Shown here: piece after piece, positions 55,179 to 64,000 of the stretch
How positions within the stretch are numbered: position 1 is the stretch's first letter
How the letters are laid out: each line of letters begins with the position of its first letter
DNA from: Sideroxyarcus emersonii
GTDB taxonomy: Bacteria; Pseudomonadota; Gammaproteobacteria; Burkholderiales; Gallionellaceae
Direction: 5' to 3'
DNA length: 64,000 nt
Assembly (NCBI RefSeq): GCF_021654335.1
Contig: NZ_AP023423.1
Span: forward strand, 1,549,001-1,613,000
The notes under the pieces: generated by a model
The model's input: the letters and a program-made list of their open reading frames with translations, nothing else
What the model was told of the DNA's origin: nothing
Databases searched by the model: none
Translations under genes and position numbers: made by a program

Positions 55179-57989
55179 ATGGCACTCACCCGCAACGAAA
55201 TACGCAAACGACTATCCGCATTCGCCAAGGAACAGCAGCACGCCAGCAATGAACGCAGCCAAGCCCAAACCTTCTGGCTGCGTTTTTATGAGTGCTTCGG
55301 CATTCGCGCAGAGAGCGCAACCATCTACGAACAATCGGTAAAGAAGCTCAGCGGCGCGCAGGGCTTCATCGACAGCTTTATCCCCGGCAAGCTCATCATC
55401 GAACACAAGAGCAAAGGCAAAGACCTCGATGCCGCGTTCGATCAGGCCAGCGAATATTTTCTGTCGCTCAAGGAAGAAGAGCGCCCGCGCTACATCATCA
55501 CCAGCGACTTCGCCCGCATCCGGCTTTACGACTTGCAAGCGGGCGGTGGTTACCACCAATGCAAACTGGCAGAACTGCCAAAGAAGGCTGACTGGTTCAT
55601 GTTCTTGCTTGAAAGCGAACTGACTGACTACATCGAAGAGTCGGAAGCCGACCGCAACGCTGCCTACGCCATCAGCAAATTTCACGAAGCCCTGCTGCGT
55701 TCCAACTTCAAGGGCCGCGATCTCGAAGTTCTGCTTACCCGCCTGCTGTTTTGCCTTTTTGCCGAGGATACTGGCATCTTCGGCGAGAACGGCATTTTCC
55801 TTCGACTGCTTGAAGCCACTCGCAAGGATGGAAGCGATACCGGACGCATGCTGGCCGAGCTGTTCCAGGTGTTGAACACCCCGGAGGATCAGCGCCAGAA
55901 AAATCTCGACGAAGCCCTTGCCGCTTTTGCCTATGTAAACGGCGCATTGTTTGCCGAGAACACCCGCATCCCCTCATTCGATTCAGACTTGCACGAGCAA
56001 CTTAGCGCCTGTGCCAAGCTGGATTGGAGCGGCATTTCCCCCGCCATCTTTGGCGCGATGTTCCAGGGTGTCCTGGAAGAGCACAACCCGGACGGCGCAG
56101 ACAGCAGCAATCGTAAGGCATCGCGCCGCGAACTTGGTGCGCACTACACCAGCGAGCGCAACATTCTTCGCGTCATCAACCCGCTTTGCATGAACGATCT
56201 GCGTGCCGAACTGAACAAGGTCAAGAAGAATAAAAAACTGCTAGAAGCCTTCTACGACAAACTGCCCACGCTGACATTTTTTGACCCCGCTTGCGGCTGC
56301 GGCAACTTCCTCGTCATCGCCTTCCGCGAACTGCGCCAACTCGAAATGGACACCATCGAATCCATGAGCGAGATCGGCATGACTAACGTGGGTCGCGGTG
56401 GACTGCTTGATGTGTCGCACCTCTGCCGCGTCAAGGTCAATCAGTTCTACGGCATCGAGATCGACGAAGCCGCCGCACACATTGCCAAGGTCGCACTGTG
56501 GATTACCGACCACCAGATGAATATGGAAGCCGCTGAACGCTTCGGCACCACCCGCCCTTCCATTCCGCTCACCGACAGCGCTACCATCGCTTGCGCCAAT
56601 TCACTACGAATCGACTGGAATACCGTCATCCCGGCTGAGCGATGCAGTTATGTGCTGGGAAATCCACCGTTCGTCGGCAAGAAGGAACAAAACGCCGAAC
56701 AAAAGAGCGATATGGAACTCATCTTCGGCAAGGTCAAAGGCGCGGGCGTGTTGGACTATGTGGCATGCTGGTATGCCAAAGCGGCGAACTACATTCAAGG
56801 AAATCCCTCCATTGAGGTCGCCTTCGTCTCCACCAATAGCATCACCCAAGGGGAACAAGTCGGCATCCTGTGGAGCTACCTTTTGGCGCAGGGGATCAAA
56901 ATCCGTTTTGCCCATCGGACTTTCAAGTGGAGCAATGAAGGTAAGGGCGTGGCCGCCGTGCATTGCGTCATCGTCGGTTTCGGGTTAACTGAACCCAGGC
57001 AGTGCACAATTTTTGATTACGGTAACAATATCAAAGGCGAACCTGTCACACTGCCGTTGAGACGCATCAATCCATATCTTGTGGAAGCGCAAAATGTACT
57101 GCTGGAGAAACGCACCAAGCCCTTCTGCGATGCGGCAGAAATGGTAAAGGGAAACGAAGCCACTGATGATGGAAATCTTGTACTAAACGAAGAAGATAAA
57201 CGCATACTTATTCGAGAGGAACCTAGTGCAAAGAAATGGATTCGCCCATTCCTTGGTGGAGATGACTTCCTGAATAACGGCAAGCGCTGGTGCTTATGGA
57301 TGGAAGGCATTGCACCGAACGAACTTCGGGCAATGACTGCTGTTTTGAAACGCGTTGAAGCCGTTCGAGACTTTCGCCTTGCAAGCCCAAAATCGGCAAC
57401 TATCGAAAAAGCCAAATCGCCTTGGCTGTTTGGAGAAAACCGGCAACCGACTAAAGGTAGTTATATCGTTATTCCGAAGGTATCCTCCGAGAAACGAATC
57501 TATATGCCGTTAGGTTTTGAAACTCACGATGTCATCGTCAACAATACATTGCAGTTCATACCAAACGGTTCGCTTTATGATTTTGGCTTACTACAATCGA
57601 TAATGCACATGGCCTGGATGAGAGCTGTTTGCGGGCGAATGAAAAGTGATTACCAGTATTCCATTGGGATCGTCTATAACAACTTCCCTTGGCCGAATAC
57701 ACCGACTGACAAACACAATGCAGCCATTGAAGCTGCCGCGCAGGCCATCCTCGATGCCCGCGCCCTCTATCCAGAATCCTCGCTTGCCGACCTGTACGAT
57801 CCGCTCTCCATGCCACCCGAATTGGTTAAAGCGCACGCCGCACTCGACAAGGCCGTGGATGCCGCCTACCAGTACAAAGGCGGCAAGGATGATGCTGCGC
57901 GCGTCACCTTCCTGTTTGAGCGTTACCAGCAAATCACCAGCCTTTTGCCTGCGGCTCCTGCCAAGAAAAGCCGCAAACCCAAAGAATGA
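55179..57989 (+). CDS. MmeI-like type IIL restriction-modification enzyme
   Basis: A 936-residue single-chain enzyme, close to MmeI (919). The N-terminal nuclease motif is Asp65-x9-Glu75-His-Lys77 (residues 65-77), the same D-x9-E-x-K as MmeI Asp70/Glu80/Lys82. A helical linker leads to the adenine methyltransferase with motif I FDPACGCGNFLV and motif IV NPPFVG, then a target-recognition region (about residues 640-860). No separate specificity or nuclease subunit is encoded. It methylates one strand and cuts at a distance in known members. The ATG at 55179 follows AGGCAGG. The longer frame upstream is not conserved in style. Confidence 0.88.
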   Translation: MALTRNEIRKRLSAFAKEQQHASNERSQAQTFWLRFYECFGIRAESATIYEQSVKKLSGAQGFIDSFIPGKLIIEHKSKGKDLDAAFDQASEYFLSLKEEERPRYIITSDFARIRLYDLQAGGGYHQCKLAELPKKADWFMFLLESELTDYIEESEADRNAAYAISKFHEALLRSNFKGRDLEVLLTRLLFCLFAEDTGIFGENGIFLRLLEATRKDGSDTGRMLAELFQVLNTPEDQRQKNLDEALAAFAYVNGALFAENTRIPSFDSDLHEQLSACAKLDWSGISPAIFGAMFQGVLEEHNPDGADSSNRKASRRELGAHYTSERNILRVINPLCMNDLRAELNKVKKNKKLLEAFYDKLPTLTFFDPACGCGNFLVIAFRELRQLEMDTIESMSEIGMTNVGRGGLLDVSHLCRVKVNQFYGIEIDEAAAHIAKVALWITDHQMNMEAAERFGTTRPSIPLTDSATIACANSLRIDWNTVIPAERCSYVLGNPPFVGKKEQNAEQKSDMELIFGKVKGAGVLDYVACWYAKAANYIQGNPSIEVAFVSTNSITQGEQVGILWSYLLAQGIKIRFAHRTFKWSNEGKGVAAVHCVIVGFGLTEPRQCTIFDYGNNIKGEPVTLPLRRINPYLVEAQNVLLEKRTKPFCDAAEMVKGNEATDDGNLVLNEEDKRILIREEPSAKKWIRPFLGGDDFLNNGKRWCLWMEGIAPNELRAMTAVLKRVEAVRDFRLASPKSATIEKAKSPWLFGENRQPTKGSYIVIPKVSSEKRIYMPLGFETHDVIVNNTLQFIPNGSLYDFGLLQSIMHMAWMRAVCGRMKSDYQYSIGIVYNNFPWPNTPTDKHNAAIEAAAQAILDARALYPESSLADLYDPLSMPPELVKAHAALDKAVDAAYQYKGGKDDAARVTFLFERYQQITSLLPAAPAKKSRKPKE

Positions 57990-58051
57990 ACATCACCAGT
58001 TTTTGACGGACTTGAGGCAACTACCTTTTAATACTTTTTAAGATTTTTGAT

Positions 58052-58070
58052 CCGGCAAAATCCGGCAAAA
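58052..58070. promoter_or_regulatory. Putative integrase arm-binding site, right
   Basis: CCGGCAAAATCCGGCAAA, the same 18 bases in the same orientation as at 39826, 61 bp inside the right attachment repeat. Confidence 0.6.
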
Positions 58071-58131
58071 ATGGCCTCGTTTTTGAGGTATTTTCAGGTA
58101 TTCGGAGGTATGGAAAAGTATCGTAAGTCCT

Positions 58132-58188
58132 TGGTGCGAAAGGAGAGACTCGAACTCTCACGCCTTGCGGCGCTGGAACCTAAATCCA
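58132..58188. repeat. Attachment-site repeat, right (inside intact tRNA-Leu)
   Basis: The 57-bp 3' part of the intact tRNA-Leu gene, repeated at 39708-39764. It runs from the CCA end to the anticodon stem. Confidence 0.92.
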
Positions 58189-58216
58189 GTGCGTCTACCA
58201 ATTCCGCCACTTTCGC
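58132..58216 (-). tRNA. tRNA-Leu (anticodon UAG), CCA encoded
   Basis: An 85-nt class II tRNA. Acceptor GCGAAAG pairs with CTTTCGC, the anticodon stem-loop CTGGATTTAGGTTCCAG holds TAG, the variable arm is CGCCGCAAGGCG, and CCA is encoded. It is the integration target of the element. Confidence 0.95.
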
Positions 58217-58266
58217 ATATGGAGCCGTGGAAGCCCCAAGGGGCGCGCATTATAACCGAGCGGTTT

Positions 58267-59262
58267 CTAGTTCGGCGCAAATTCCACGACGGAGCGTCCG
58301 TGCGCCTCGCCGGCGATCAGTCTTGAGCATGCCGCCGGCAGTTCGGCGAAAGGGATGCGGTGGGCGACCAGGTCGAAACGGTCGATGCGAAGATCGCCGG
58401 CTAGGCGTTGCCATAACTGTTTGCGCAATGGCATGGCCGTCGCTGCCGAATCCACGCCCAGCAATTTCACGCCGCGCAGGATGAACGGGAACACCGTGGT
58501 ATGCAGCTCGATGCCGCCCGCATTGCCGAAGCTTGCGATGGCGCCGTCCTGCTGCATGGTGCGCGCCAGCCATGCCAGCGTGTCGCCTCCGACCGCATCC
58601 AGTGCGCCAGCCCATTGCGATTTCTCAAGCGGGCGGGTGCTCTTCAGGTCGACCGAGCTGCGCAGCAGCACCTCGCTCGCGCCCAGCGATTTCAGGTATT
58701 CCTGCTCGCGTTCCTTCCCGGTCAGTGCAACCACGCGGTAGCCGAGCTGCGACAGCATGCGTATCGCCAGGCTGCCGACCCCGCCGGTGGCTCCGGTCAC
58801 CACGACCTTGCCCTTGTCGGGCGTCAATTCGTTCTGCTCCAGGCGATGGATGGCCAGCGCCGCCGTAAAGCCGGCCGTCCCCAGGGCCATCGCCTCGAAC
58901 AGCGACAACCCGACCGGTAATGGAACCACCCAGTCGCCCGGGATACGCACCCGTTCGGCGAAACCGCCGTCGTGCGCAACCCCCATGTCATAACCGGTCA
59001 CCAGCACCTGGTCGCCGACCTTGAAGCGCGCGTCATGCGAGGACTCGACCACGCCGGCGGCATCTATGCCACCCACGCACGGGAAACGGCGGATGACCTT
59101 GCCCGCGCCGGTTGCGGCCAGCGCATCCTTGTAATTGACACCGGAATAATGGGTGCGGATGACCACTTCGCCGGGATCAAGGTCGTCGAGCGACAGGTCG
59201 ACGAAACGGCCTTGCGATTTGCCGTTGTCGTCGAAGATACGGAATGCCTTGAATGTCTGCAT
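58267..59262 (-). CDS. acuI: AcuI/YhdH-type acryloyl-CoA reductase-like oxidoreductase
   Basis: A 331-residue zinc-independent MDR-superfamily NADPH oxidoreductase. SGVNYKDALAATGAGKVIRRFP and the Rossmann motif VTGATGGVGSLA are the features of the YhdH/AcuI subgroup, whose members reduce acryloyl-CoA to propionyl-CoA. The physiological substrate here is unknown. It begins just two bases after the odhB stop, so it is probably read through from the odh genes. Confidence 0.85.
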   Translation of the reverse strand: MQTFKAFRIFDDNGKSQGRFVDLSLDDLDPGEVVIRTHYSGVNYKDALAATGAGKVIRRFPCVGGIDAAGVVESSHDARFKVGDQVLVTGYDMGVAHDGGFAERVRIPGDWVVPLPVGLSLFEAMALGTAGFTAALAIHRLEQNELTPDKGKVVVTGATGGVGSLAIRMLSQLGYRVVALTGKEREQEYLKSLGASEVLLRSSVDLKSTRPLEKSQWAGALDAVGGDTLAWLARTMQQDGAIASFGNAGGIELHTTVFPFILRGVKLLGVDSAATAMPLRKQLWQRLAGDLRIDRFDLVAHRIPFAELPAACSRLIAGEAHGRSVVEFAPN

Positions 59263-59263
59263 G

Positions 59264-60460
59264 TTACAGATCCAGCAAAACGCGGCCCGGGTACTCCAGC
59301 GCTTCCTTGATCGTGCCGAGGAACTGCACCGCCTCGCGCCCGTCGATGATGCGATGGTCGTACGACAGCGCCAGGTAGTTCATCGGGCGGATCACCACCT
59401 GGCCGTTCTCTGCCACCGGCCTGTCCTTGGTCGCATGAATGCCGAGAATGGCGCTCTGCGGGGGGTTGATGATGGGCGTGGAGAGCATGGAGCCGAACAC
59501 CCCGCCGTTGGTGATGGAGAACGTGCCGCCGCTCAACTCTTCCATGGTGAGTTTGCCATCCTTGGCACGGGCGGCAAAATCAGCGATGCGTTTCTCGATG
59601 TCCGCCAGCGACAGCTGGTCTGCGTCGCGCAGGATGGGCACCACCAGTCCGCGCTCGCTGCCGATGGCCATGCCGATATCGAAATAGCCGTGGTAGATGA
59701 TATCGGTTCCGTCCACCGAGGCGTTGACGACCGGGAACTTCTGCAAGGCCAGCACCGCCGCCTTGACGAAGAACGAGGAAAAGCCGAGCTTCACGCCGTG
59801 CTTCTTCTCGAATGCCTCCTTGTACTTGTTGCGCAGCTCGATCACCGGCTGCATGTTCACTTCGTTGAAAGTGGTCAGGATGGCGGCATTGGCCTGGGAT
59901 TGCAGCAAGCGCTCGGCGATGCGCTGGCGGATGCGCGTCATCGGTACGCGCTGCTCCGGGCGGTCGCCCGCAGGCACCACCACCGGCGCGACAGCCGGCT
60001 GGCTCGCGGTCGCGGAAGTCTGCTGTACTGCTTCCAGCACGTCTTCCCTGGTCACCAGGCCGTGCCGGCCGCTGCCCTGCAGGCTCGCCGCATCCACATC
60101 GTGCGCATGCGCCAGCTTGCGTGCCGAAGGCGACACGGCAGCAGCCTGCGCAGGTGCCTTGGCAGCGCCTGGCGCTGCCGCCGCAGGTGCGGCAGGAGCG
60201 GCGGCGGCCTTGACGCTGCCCTCGGTATCGATCTGGGCAATCACCTCGCCACTGGCCACTTTCGCGCCGTCCGCCTTGATGATCTTGCTCAGCACTCCGC
60301 TCTTGATGGCCGGCAATTCCAGCACCACCTTGTCGGTTTCGATGTCGATCAGGTTCTCGCCCTCCCGCACTGCTTCGCCGATCTTCTTCTGCCAGGTCAG
60401 CAGCGTGGCTTCGGAGACCGATTCGGAGAGCTGCGGGACTTTGACTTCAATGATGCTCAT
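59264..60460 (-). CDS. odhB: Dihydrolipoyl succinyltransferase (E2 of 2-oxoglutarate dehydrogenase)
   Basis: A 398-residue enzyme. The lipoyl domain has the lipoylated Lys44 in ETDKVVLE, an Ala/Pro linker follows, then the E1/E3-binding domain ([14 protein letters not shown]) and the catalytic domain with [13 protein letters not shown]. The ATG at 60460 gives the standard N-terminus ([10 protein letters not shown]). It overlaps odhA by 14 bases. Confidence 0.95.
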   Translation of the reverse strand: MSIIEVKVPQLSESVSEATLLTWQKKIGEAVREGENLIDIETDKVVLELPAIKSGVLSKIIKADGAKVASGEVIAQIDTEGSVKAAAAPAAPAAAAPGAAKAPAQAAAVSPSARKLAHAHDVDAASLQGSGRHGLVTREDVLEAVQQTSATASQPAVAPVVVPAGDRPEQRVPMTRIRQRIAERLLQSQANAAILTTFNEVNMQPVIELRNKYKEAFEKKHGVKLGFSSFFVKAAVLALQKFPVVNASVDGTDIIYHGYFDIGMAIGSERGLVVPILRDADQLSLADIEKRIADFAARAKDGKLTMEELSGGTFSITNGGVFGSMLSTPIINPPQSAILGIHATKDRPVAENGQVVIRPMNYLALSYDHRIIDGREAVQFLGTIKEALEYPGRVLLDL

Positions 60461-63314
60461 GGTGTGCTCCTGGTTTGTTCTTGACATCGAGATCGGGACG
60501 GAAGGCCGCCTCGATCACCGCTTTCTGCTGTTCGTTATGGGTCGCCAGATAGCCGGCGGCAGGCGAGGCCGAAGACGGACGCAGCGCGTAATCCAGGCGC
60601 ATGTCGGCACGCATGTGGCGCAGCAGGTAGTGCTGGATGCGGTGCCAGGCTCCCTGGTTGCCCGGCTCCTCCTGGCACCACACCACTTCGGTCGCATTCG
60701 GATACGCCGCGACCTGTGCCGCGAACTCGTCGTGCGGGAAGGGATAGAGCTGCTCCAGCCGGATGATGGCCATATTGTCGAGGCCCTTTTCCCTGCGGTG
60801 TTTGACCAGATCGAAATACACCTTGCCGCTGCACACGATGATGCGCCGGACCTTGGCGGCATCCAGCGTGTCGGCTTCCGGCATCACCGTCTGGAAGGTG
60901 CCTTCGGAGAACCACTTCAGCGGCGATGCGGCATCCTTGCTGCGCAGCAGGCTCTTCGGGGTGAACACGACAAGCGGCCGGCGGTAGGGACGCAGCATCT
61001 GGCGGCGCAGCAGATGGAATATCTGAGCAGCAGTCGAGGGGATGCATACCTGGATGTTGTAGTCGGCACAGAGCTGAAGGTAGCGCTCAATGCGGCCGGA
61101 CGAGTGTTCCGGCCCCTGCCCTTCGTAACCGTGCGGCAACAGCATGGTCAGGCCGCACAACCGGCCCCACTTGGCTTCGCCGGAAGCGATGAACTGGTCG
61201 ATGACGACCTGCGCACCGTTGGCGAAATCGCCGAACTGCGCTTCCCAGATGGTCAGCGTGTTCGGTTCGGCGGTGGCGTAGCCGTATTCGAAACCCAGCA
61301 CAGCCTCTTCCGACAGGATGGAATCGATCACGATGAAGTCGGCCTGATCCGGCACGATATGCTGCAGCGGGATGAACAGGTCCTTGTCCCATTGCTCGCG
61401 GTTCTGGTCGTGCAGCACCGCGTGGCGGTGGAAGAAGGTGCCGCGTCCGCAATCCTCGCCCGACAGCCGTACCGGGTAGCCTTCGGCAACCAGGCTGGCA
61501 TACGCCAGGTTCTCGGCCATCCCCCAATCCAGCGCCAGCTCTCCTTTGCCCATCGCGATGCGGTCGGCAATGATCTTTTCCACCCGCGAGTGCAGTTTGA
61601 AGTTCTGCGGCAGCGCCACCAGGCGTTCCGCCAGCTGCTGCAAGCGTTCGCGCGGCAGGCTGGTCACGGCAGGCGTCCGCCACGAGACCCCGCCCTTGAA
61701 TTTCGACCAGCTCACGGCGAATTCCTGCTTGAACCCGGTCAGCACCGGCTGGATGGGATTGCGCCCCTCATCCATGGCGCGCCGATACTCGGCGACCATG
61801 GCATCCGGCTCGTCCGCGGCCAGCACACCCTGCTCCACCAGGCGGCCGGCGTACAGCGCCCGCGTGCCCGGATGCTGATTGACCTTGCGATACATCAGCG
61901 GCTGGGTGACCAGAGGCTCGTCCTGCTCGTTATGCCCCAGCTTGCGGAAGCACACCATGTCCACCACGACGTCCTTGCCGAACTGCATGCGATAGTCGAG
62001 CGCGATCTCGGTGACCAGCAGCACCGCTTCCGGATCATCCGCATTCACGTGGAAGATCGGTGCCTCGACCATCTTCGCCACATCGGTGCAATACAGCGAT
62101 GAGCGAGTATCCCGGGGATCGGAGGTGGTAAAGCCGATCTGGTTGTTGACCACGATGTGCACCGTACCGCCGGTGCCGTAGCCGCGAGTTTGCGACAGGT
62201 TGAAGGTCTCCTGGTTTACGCCCTGACCCGCGAATGCCGCATCGCCGTGCAACAGGATAGGCAACACCTGCTTGCCCTTGGTATCCAGGCGACGGTGCTG
62301 TCTTGCTCGCACCGACCCCTCCACCACCGGATTGACAATCTCCAGGTGCGAGGGATTGAACGCCAGCGTGAGGTGCATGGGCCCGCCCGGCGTGGAGATG
62401 TCCGAGGAGAACCCCTGGTGATACTTCACGTCGCCCGAGGCCAGGTGCTCGGTGTGGATGCCTTCGAACTCGGCGAACAGGTCTTTGGGCAGTTTGCCCA
62501 GCGTATTGACCAGCACGTTCAGGCGCCCGCGATGCGCCATGCCGATCACGGACTCTTTCACCCCCTGTTCTCCTGCACGCTGCAACAGGTGATCGAGCAA
62601 TGGGATCAGGGTGTCGCCGCCTTCCAGCGAAAAGCGTTTCTGTCCGACATATTTGGTGTGCAGGTAACGTTCCAGCCCTTCTGCCGCCGTCAGCCGCTCC
62701 AGCACGCGCTTCCTGATCTCGTTCGAATAGCGCAGTTCCCCCGCCGGGCCTTCCAGGCGCGCCTGGATCCAGCGCTTCTGAGGCACGCTGCTGATATACA
62801 TGTATTCGGCGCCGACACTGCTGCAATAGATGCGGCGCAGGCGTTGCAAGATCTCGCGCAAGGTCATGCGCGCACCGCCCACCAGCGAACCGGTGAAGAA
62901 GGTAGTATCCATGTCCGCTTCGCCCAGGCCGTAGTAGGACGGGTTCAGTTCCGCCACATCCGGCGTGGGGTGGCGCTTCAGCGGGTCGAGATCGGCGTTG
63001 AGCACGCCCAGGAAACGATAGGCATTGATGAGTTGCAGCACAGAGGCCTGCTTACGCGTCTCGTCGGCATGCACCGGCGTCTCCGCCTGGCGTTTGCCCA
63101 GTTGCAGGAAACCCCGCTGGATCGGGCCATGCGCCACATCGTGCTGCGCGTTCGCCGCTTGCAGCTTGTCGAAATAGGCCCGCCACTCTGCCGGTACGGA
63201 GCCCGCATCCCGGAGGTAGTCTTCGTACAGGCTCTCGACGAAGGCATTGTTGCCCCCGGATAACATCGAAGTGTTCTGCATCATCTGCAGATAGTCATTT
63301 CCCGGTGCGTTCAC
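60447..63314 (-). CDS. odhA: 2-Oxoglutarate dehydrogenase E1 component
   Basis: A 955-residue thiamine-diphosphate enzyme that decarboxylates 2-oxoglutarate. The N-terminus [15 protein letters not shown] ([17 protein letters not shown]), [11 protein letters not shown], the ThDP region [11 protein letters not shown] and [12 protein letters not shown] are present. The start is a GTG at 63314 with GAGGT upstream. The longer open frame further upstream belongs to the gltA antisense region. E. coli SucA has 933 residues. Confidence 0.94.
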   Translation of the reverse strand: MNAPGNDYLQMMQNTSMLSGGNNAFVESLYEDYLRDAGSVPAEWRAYFDKLQAANAQHDVAHGPIQRGFLQLGKRQAETPVHADETRKQASVLQLINAYRFLGVLNADLDPLKRHPTPDVAELNPSYYGLGEADMDTTFFTGSLVGGARMTLREILQRLRRIYCSSVGAEYMYISSVPQKRWIQARLEGPAGELRYSNEIRKRVLERLTAAEGLERYLHTKYVGQKRFSLEGGDTLIPLLDHLLQRAGEQGVKESVIGMAHRGRLNVLVNTLGKLPKDLFAEFEGIHTEHLASGDVKYHQGFSSDISTPGGPMHLTLAFNPSHLEIVNPVVEGSVRARQHRRLDTKGKQVLPILLHGDAAFAGQGVNQETFNLSQTRGYGTGGTVHIVVNNQIGFTTSDPRDTRSSLYCTDVAKMVEAPIFHVNADDPEAVLLVTEIALDYRMQFGKDVVVDMVCFRKLGHNEQDEPLVTQPLMYRKVNQHPGTRALYAGRLVEQGVLAADEPDAMVAEYRRAMDEGRNPIQPVLTGFKQEFAVSWSKFKGGVSWRTPAVTSLPRERLQQLAERLVALPQNFKLHSRVEKIIADRIAMGKGELALDWGMAENLAYASLVAEGYPVRLSGEDCGRGTFFHRHAVLHDQNREQWDKDLFIPLQHIVPDQADFIVIDSILSEEAVLGFEYGYATAEPNTLTIWEAQFGDFANGAQVVIDQFIASGEAKWGRLCGLTMLLPHGYEGQGPEHSSGRIERYLQLCADYNIQVCIPSTAAQIFHLLRRQMLRPYRRPLVVFTPKSLLRSKDAASPLKWFSEGTFQTVMPEADTLDAAKVRRIIVCSGKVYFDLVKHRREKGLDNMAIIRLEQLYPFPHDEFAAQVAAYPNATEVVWCQEEPGNQGAWHRIQHYLLRHMRADMRLDYALRPSSASPAAGYLATHNEQQKAVIEAAFRPDLDVKNKPGAHHEHH

Positions 63315-63331
63315 GGTCCACCTCACTTGGG

Positions 63332-64000
63332 TCAACGTTTGGCGATCGGCACAAAATCCCTGCGCACCGAGCCGCGGTACAGCTGGCGCGGACGCCCGAT
63401 CTTGTGCTCGGCGTCGGCGATCATCTCGTTCCACTGCGATACCCAGCCGATCGTGCGCGCCACGGCGAAGATCACCGTGAACATGTTGATCGGGATGCCC
63501 AGCGCGCGCAGCACGATGCCGGAATAGAAGTCCACGTTCGGGTACAGCTTGCGGTCGATGAAATAGGAATCCTTGAGGGCGGTCTTCTCCAGCTCCATCG
63601 CCAGCCCGAACAGCTTGTCGTTCTCCAGCTTCAGCTCCTTCAGCACCTCGTAACAGGTCTGGCGCATCACCGAGGCGCGCGGATCCATGTTCTTGTAGAC
63701 GCGATGGCCGAACCCCATCAGCTTGTATTTCTTGTCTTTCACGCCCTGCACATATTCCGGAACGCGCGAGACATCGCCGATTTCCTCGAGCATCTTCAAT
63801 GCCGCCTCGTTCGCTCCGCCGTGAGCCGGCCCCCACAGCGCGGCGATGCCCGAAGCGATGCAGGCGAAGGGGTTGGCACCGCTCGAACCGGCCAGCCGCA
63901 CCGTCGAGGTGGAAGCATTCTGCTCATGGTCGGCATGCAGGATGAGGATGCGTTCCAGCGCGCGGACCAGCACCGGATTCGGCACATACTCTTCCGCCGG
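63332..64000 (-). CDS. gltA: Citrate synthase, 5' part outside the window
   Basis: The C-terminal 222 residues of type II citrate synthase. [31 protein letters not shown], the catalytic His in [27 protein letters not shown] and the catalytic Asp region [16 protein letters not shown] are clear. The frame continues past base 64,000. Ends 17 bp before the odhA start, so gltA, odhA, odhB and acuI are probably one unit. Confidence 0.94.
   Translation of the reverse strand, partial: PAEEYVPNPVLVRALERILILHADHEQNASTSTVRLAGSSGANPFACIASGIAALWGPAHGGANEAALKMLEEIGDVSRVPEYVQGVKDKKYKLMGFGHRVYKNMDPRASVMRQTCYEVLKELKLENDKLFGLAMELEKTALKDSYFIDRKLYPNVDFYSGIVLRALGIPINMFTVIFAVARTIGWVSQWNEMIADAEHKIGRPRQLYRGSVRRDFVPIAKR

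Larger units (their letters stand above)
39708..58188. mobile_element. Integrative element of about 18.4 kb in tRNA-Leu(UAG)
   Basis: The 57-bp 3' part of the tRNA-Leu gene at 58132-58188 is repeated at 39708-39764 with one mismatch (A39743 against G58167), so the period is 18,424 bp. A tyrosine integrase lies 98 bp inside the left copy. Between the repeats are an integrase, umuDC, an IS21 element, about fifteen small minus-strand genes with a replication-like operon, and an MmeI-like restriction-modification gene. No conjugation ATPase, VirB proteins, or phage head or tail genes are seen, so it is probably an integrative mobilisable element or a plasmid-like satellite. Confidence 0.9.

Noticed and set aside
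54994..55341. A 115-residue open frame at the start of the restriction-modification gene
   Set aside because: It overlaps the true start in another frame and consists largely of repeat-derived sequence.
59697..62102. An 801-residue open frame opposite odhB and odhA
   Set aside because: Both minus-strand genes are unmistakable. The plus frame has no motif or ribosome site.

Overview
The window looks like the chromosome of a betaproteobacterium, most likely of the Nitrosomonadales/Gallionellaceae type. This is inference from gene content: a complete System I cytochrome c maturation operon, the tig-clpP-clpX-lon-hupB-ppiD quality-control block, a glycogen operon with two GH57 enzymes, and gltA next to odhAB. 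No species can be named from the sequence alone. PARAGRAPH 2, layout of the left part. 1-9.8 kb holds housekeeping and signalling genes: a partial hypothetical gene cut by the window edge, a peroxiredoxin, a small cytochrome c, mtfA, the ROK fructokinase mak, a PAS-GGDEF diguanylate cyclase, a PLP aminotransferase, an HDOD protein and a 997-residue coiled-coil/AsmA-like membrane protein. A tRNA-Asn gene follows. 10.2-17.1 kb is the minus-strand operon ccmABCDEFGHI. 17.4 kb is fabI. 18.3-26.5 kb is ppiD, tRNA-Asp, tRNA-Val, hupB, lon, clpX, clpP and tig. 26.6-39.6 kb is a seven-gene minus-strand glycogen operon (glgB, pgi, glgA, glgC, two GH57 genes, glgP). PARAGRAPH 3, the mobile element. From 39,708 to 58,188 an integrated element of about 18.4 kb sits in the 3' end of tRNA-Leu(UAG). 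It is bounded by 57-bp direct repeats with one mismatch. It carries a tyrosine integrase, a 57-residue ORF coupled to a PD-(D/E)XK-like protein, umuDC, an IS21-family insertion, a compact minus-strand region of about 15 small genes (46.1-54.6 kb), and a stand-alone MmeI-like type IIL restriction-modification gene. The compact region begins with an AlpA-like regulator, a sigma-region-4-like protein and a winged-helix replication-like protein. Next come three 12-bp iterons, and then runs of genes for small, mostly exported or membrane proteins plus a candidate MOBC-type relaxase. Five copies of one leader module (two adjacent dyads and a GCGAAATT box at constant spacing) stand in front of five gene groups there. 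I consider this region the best candidate for an undescribed system. PARAGRAPH 4. Right of the element lie the intact tRNA-Leu, an acuI-type reductase, odhB, odhA and the 3' part of gltA, which runs off the window end. The last three feed the oxidative TCA cycle.
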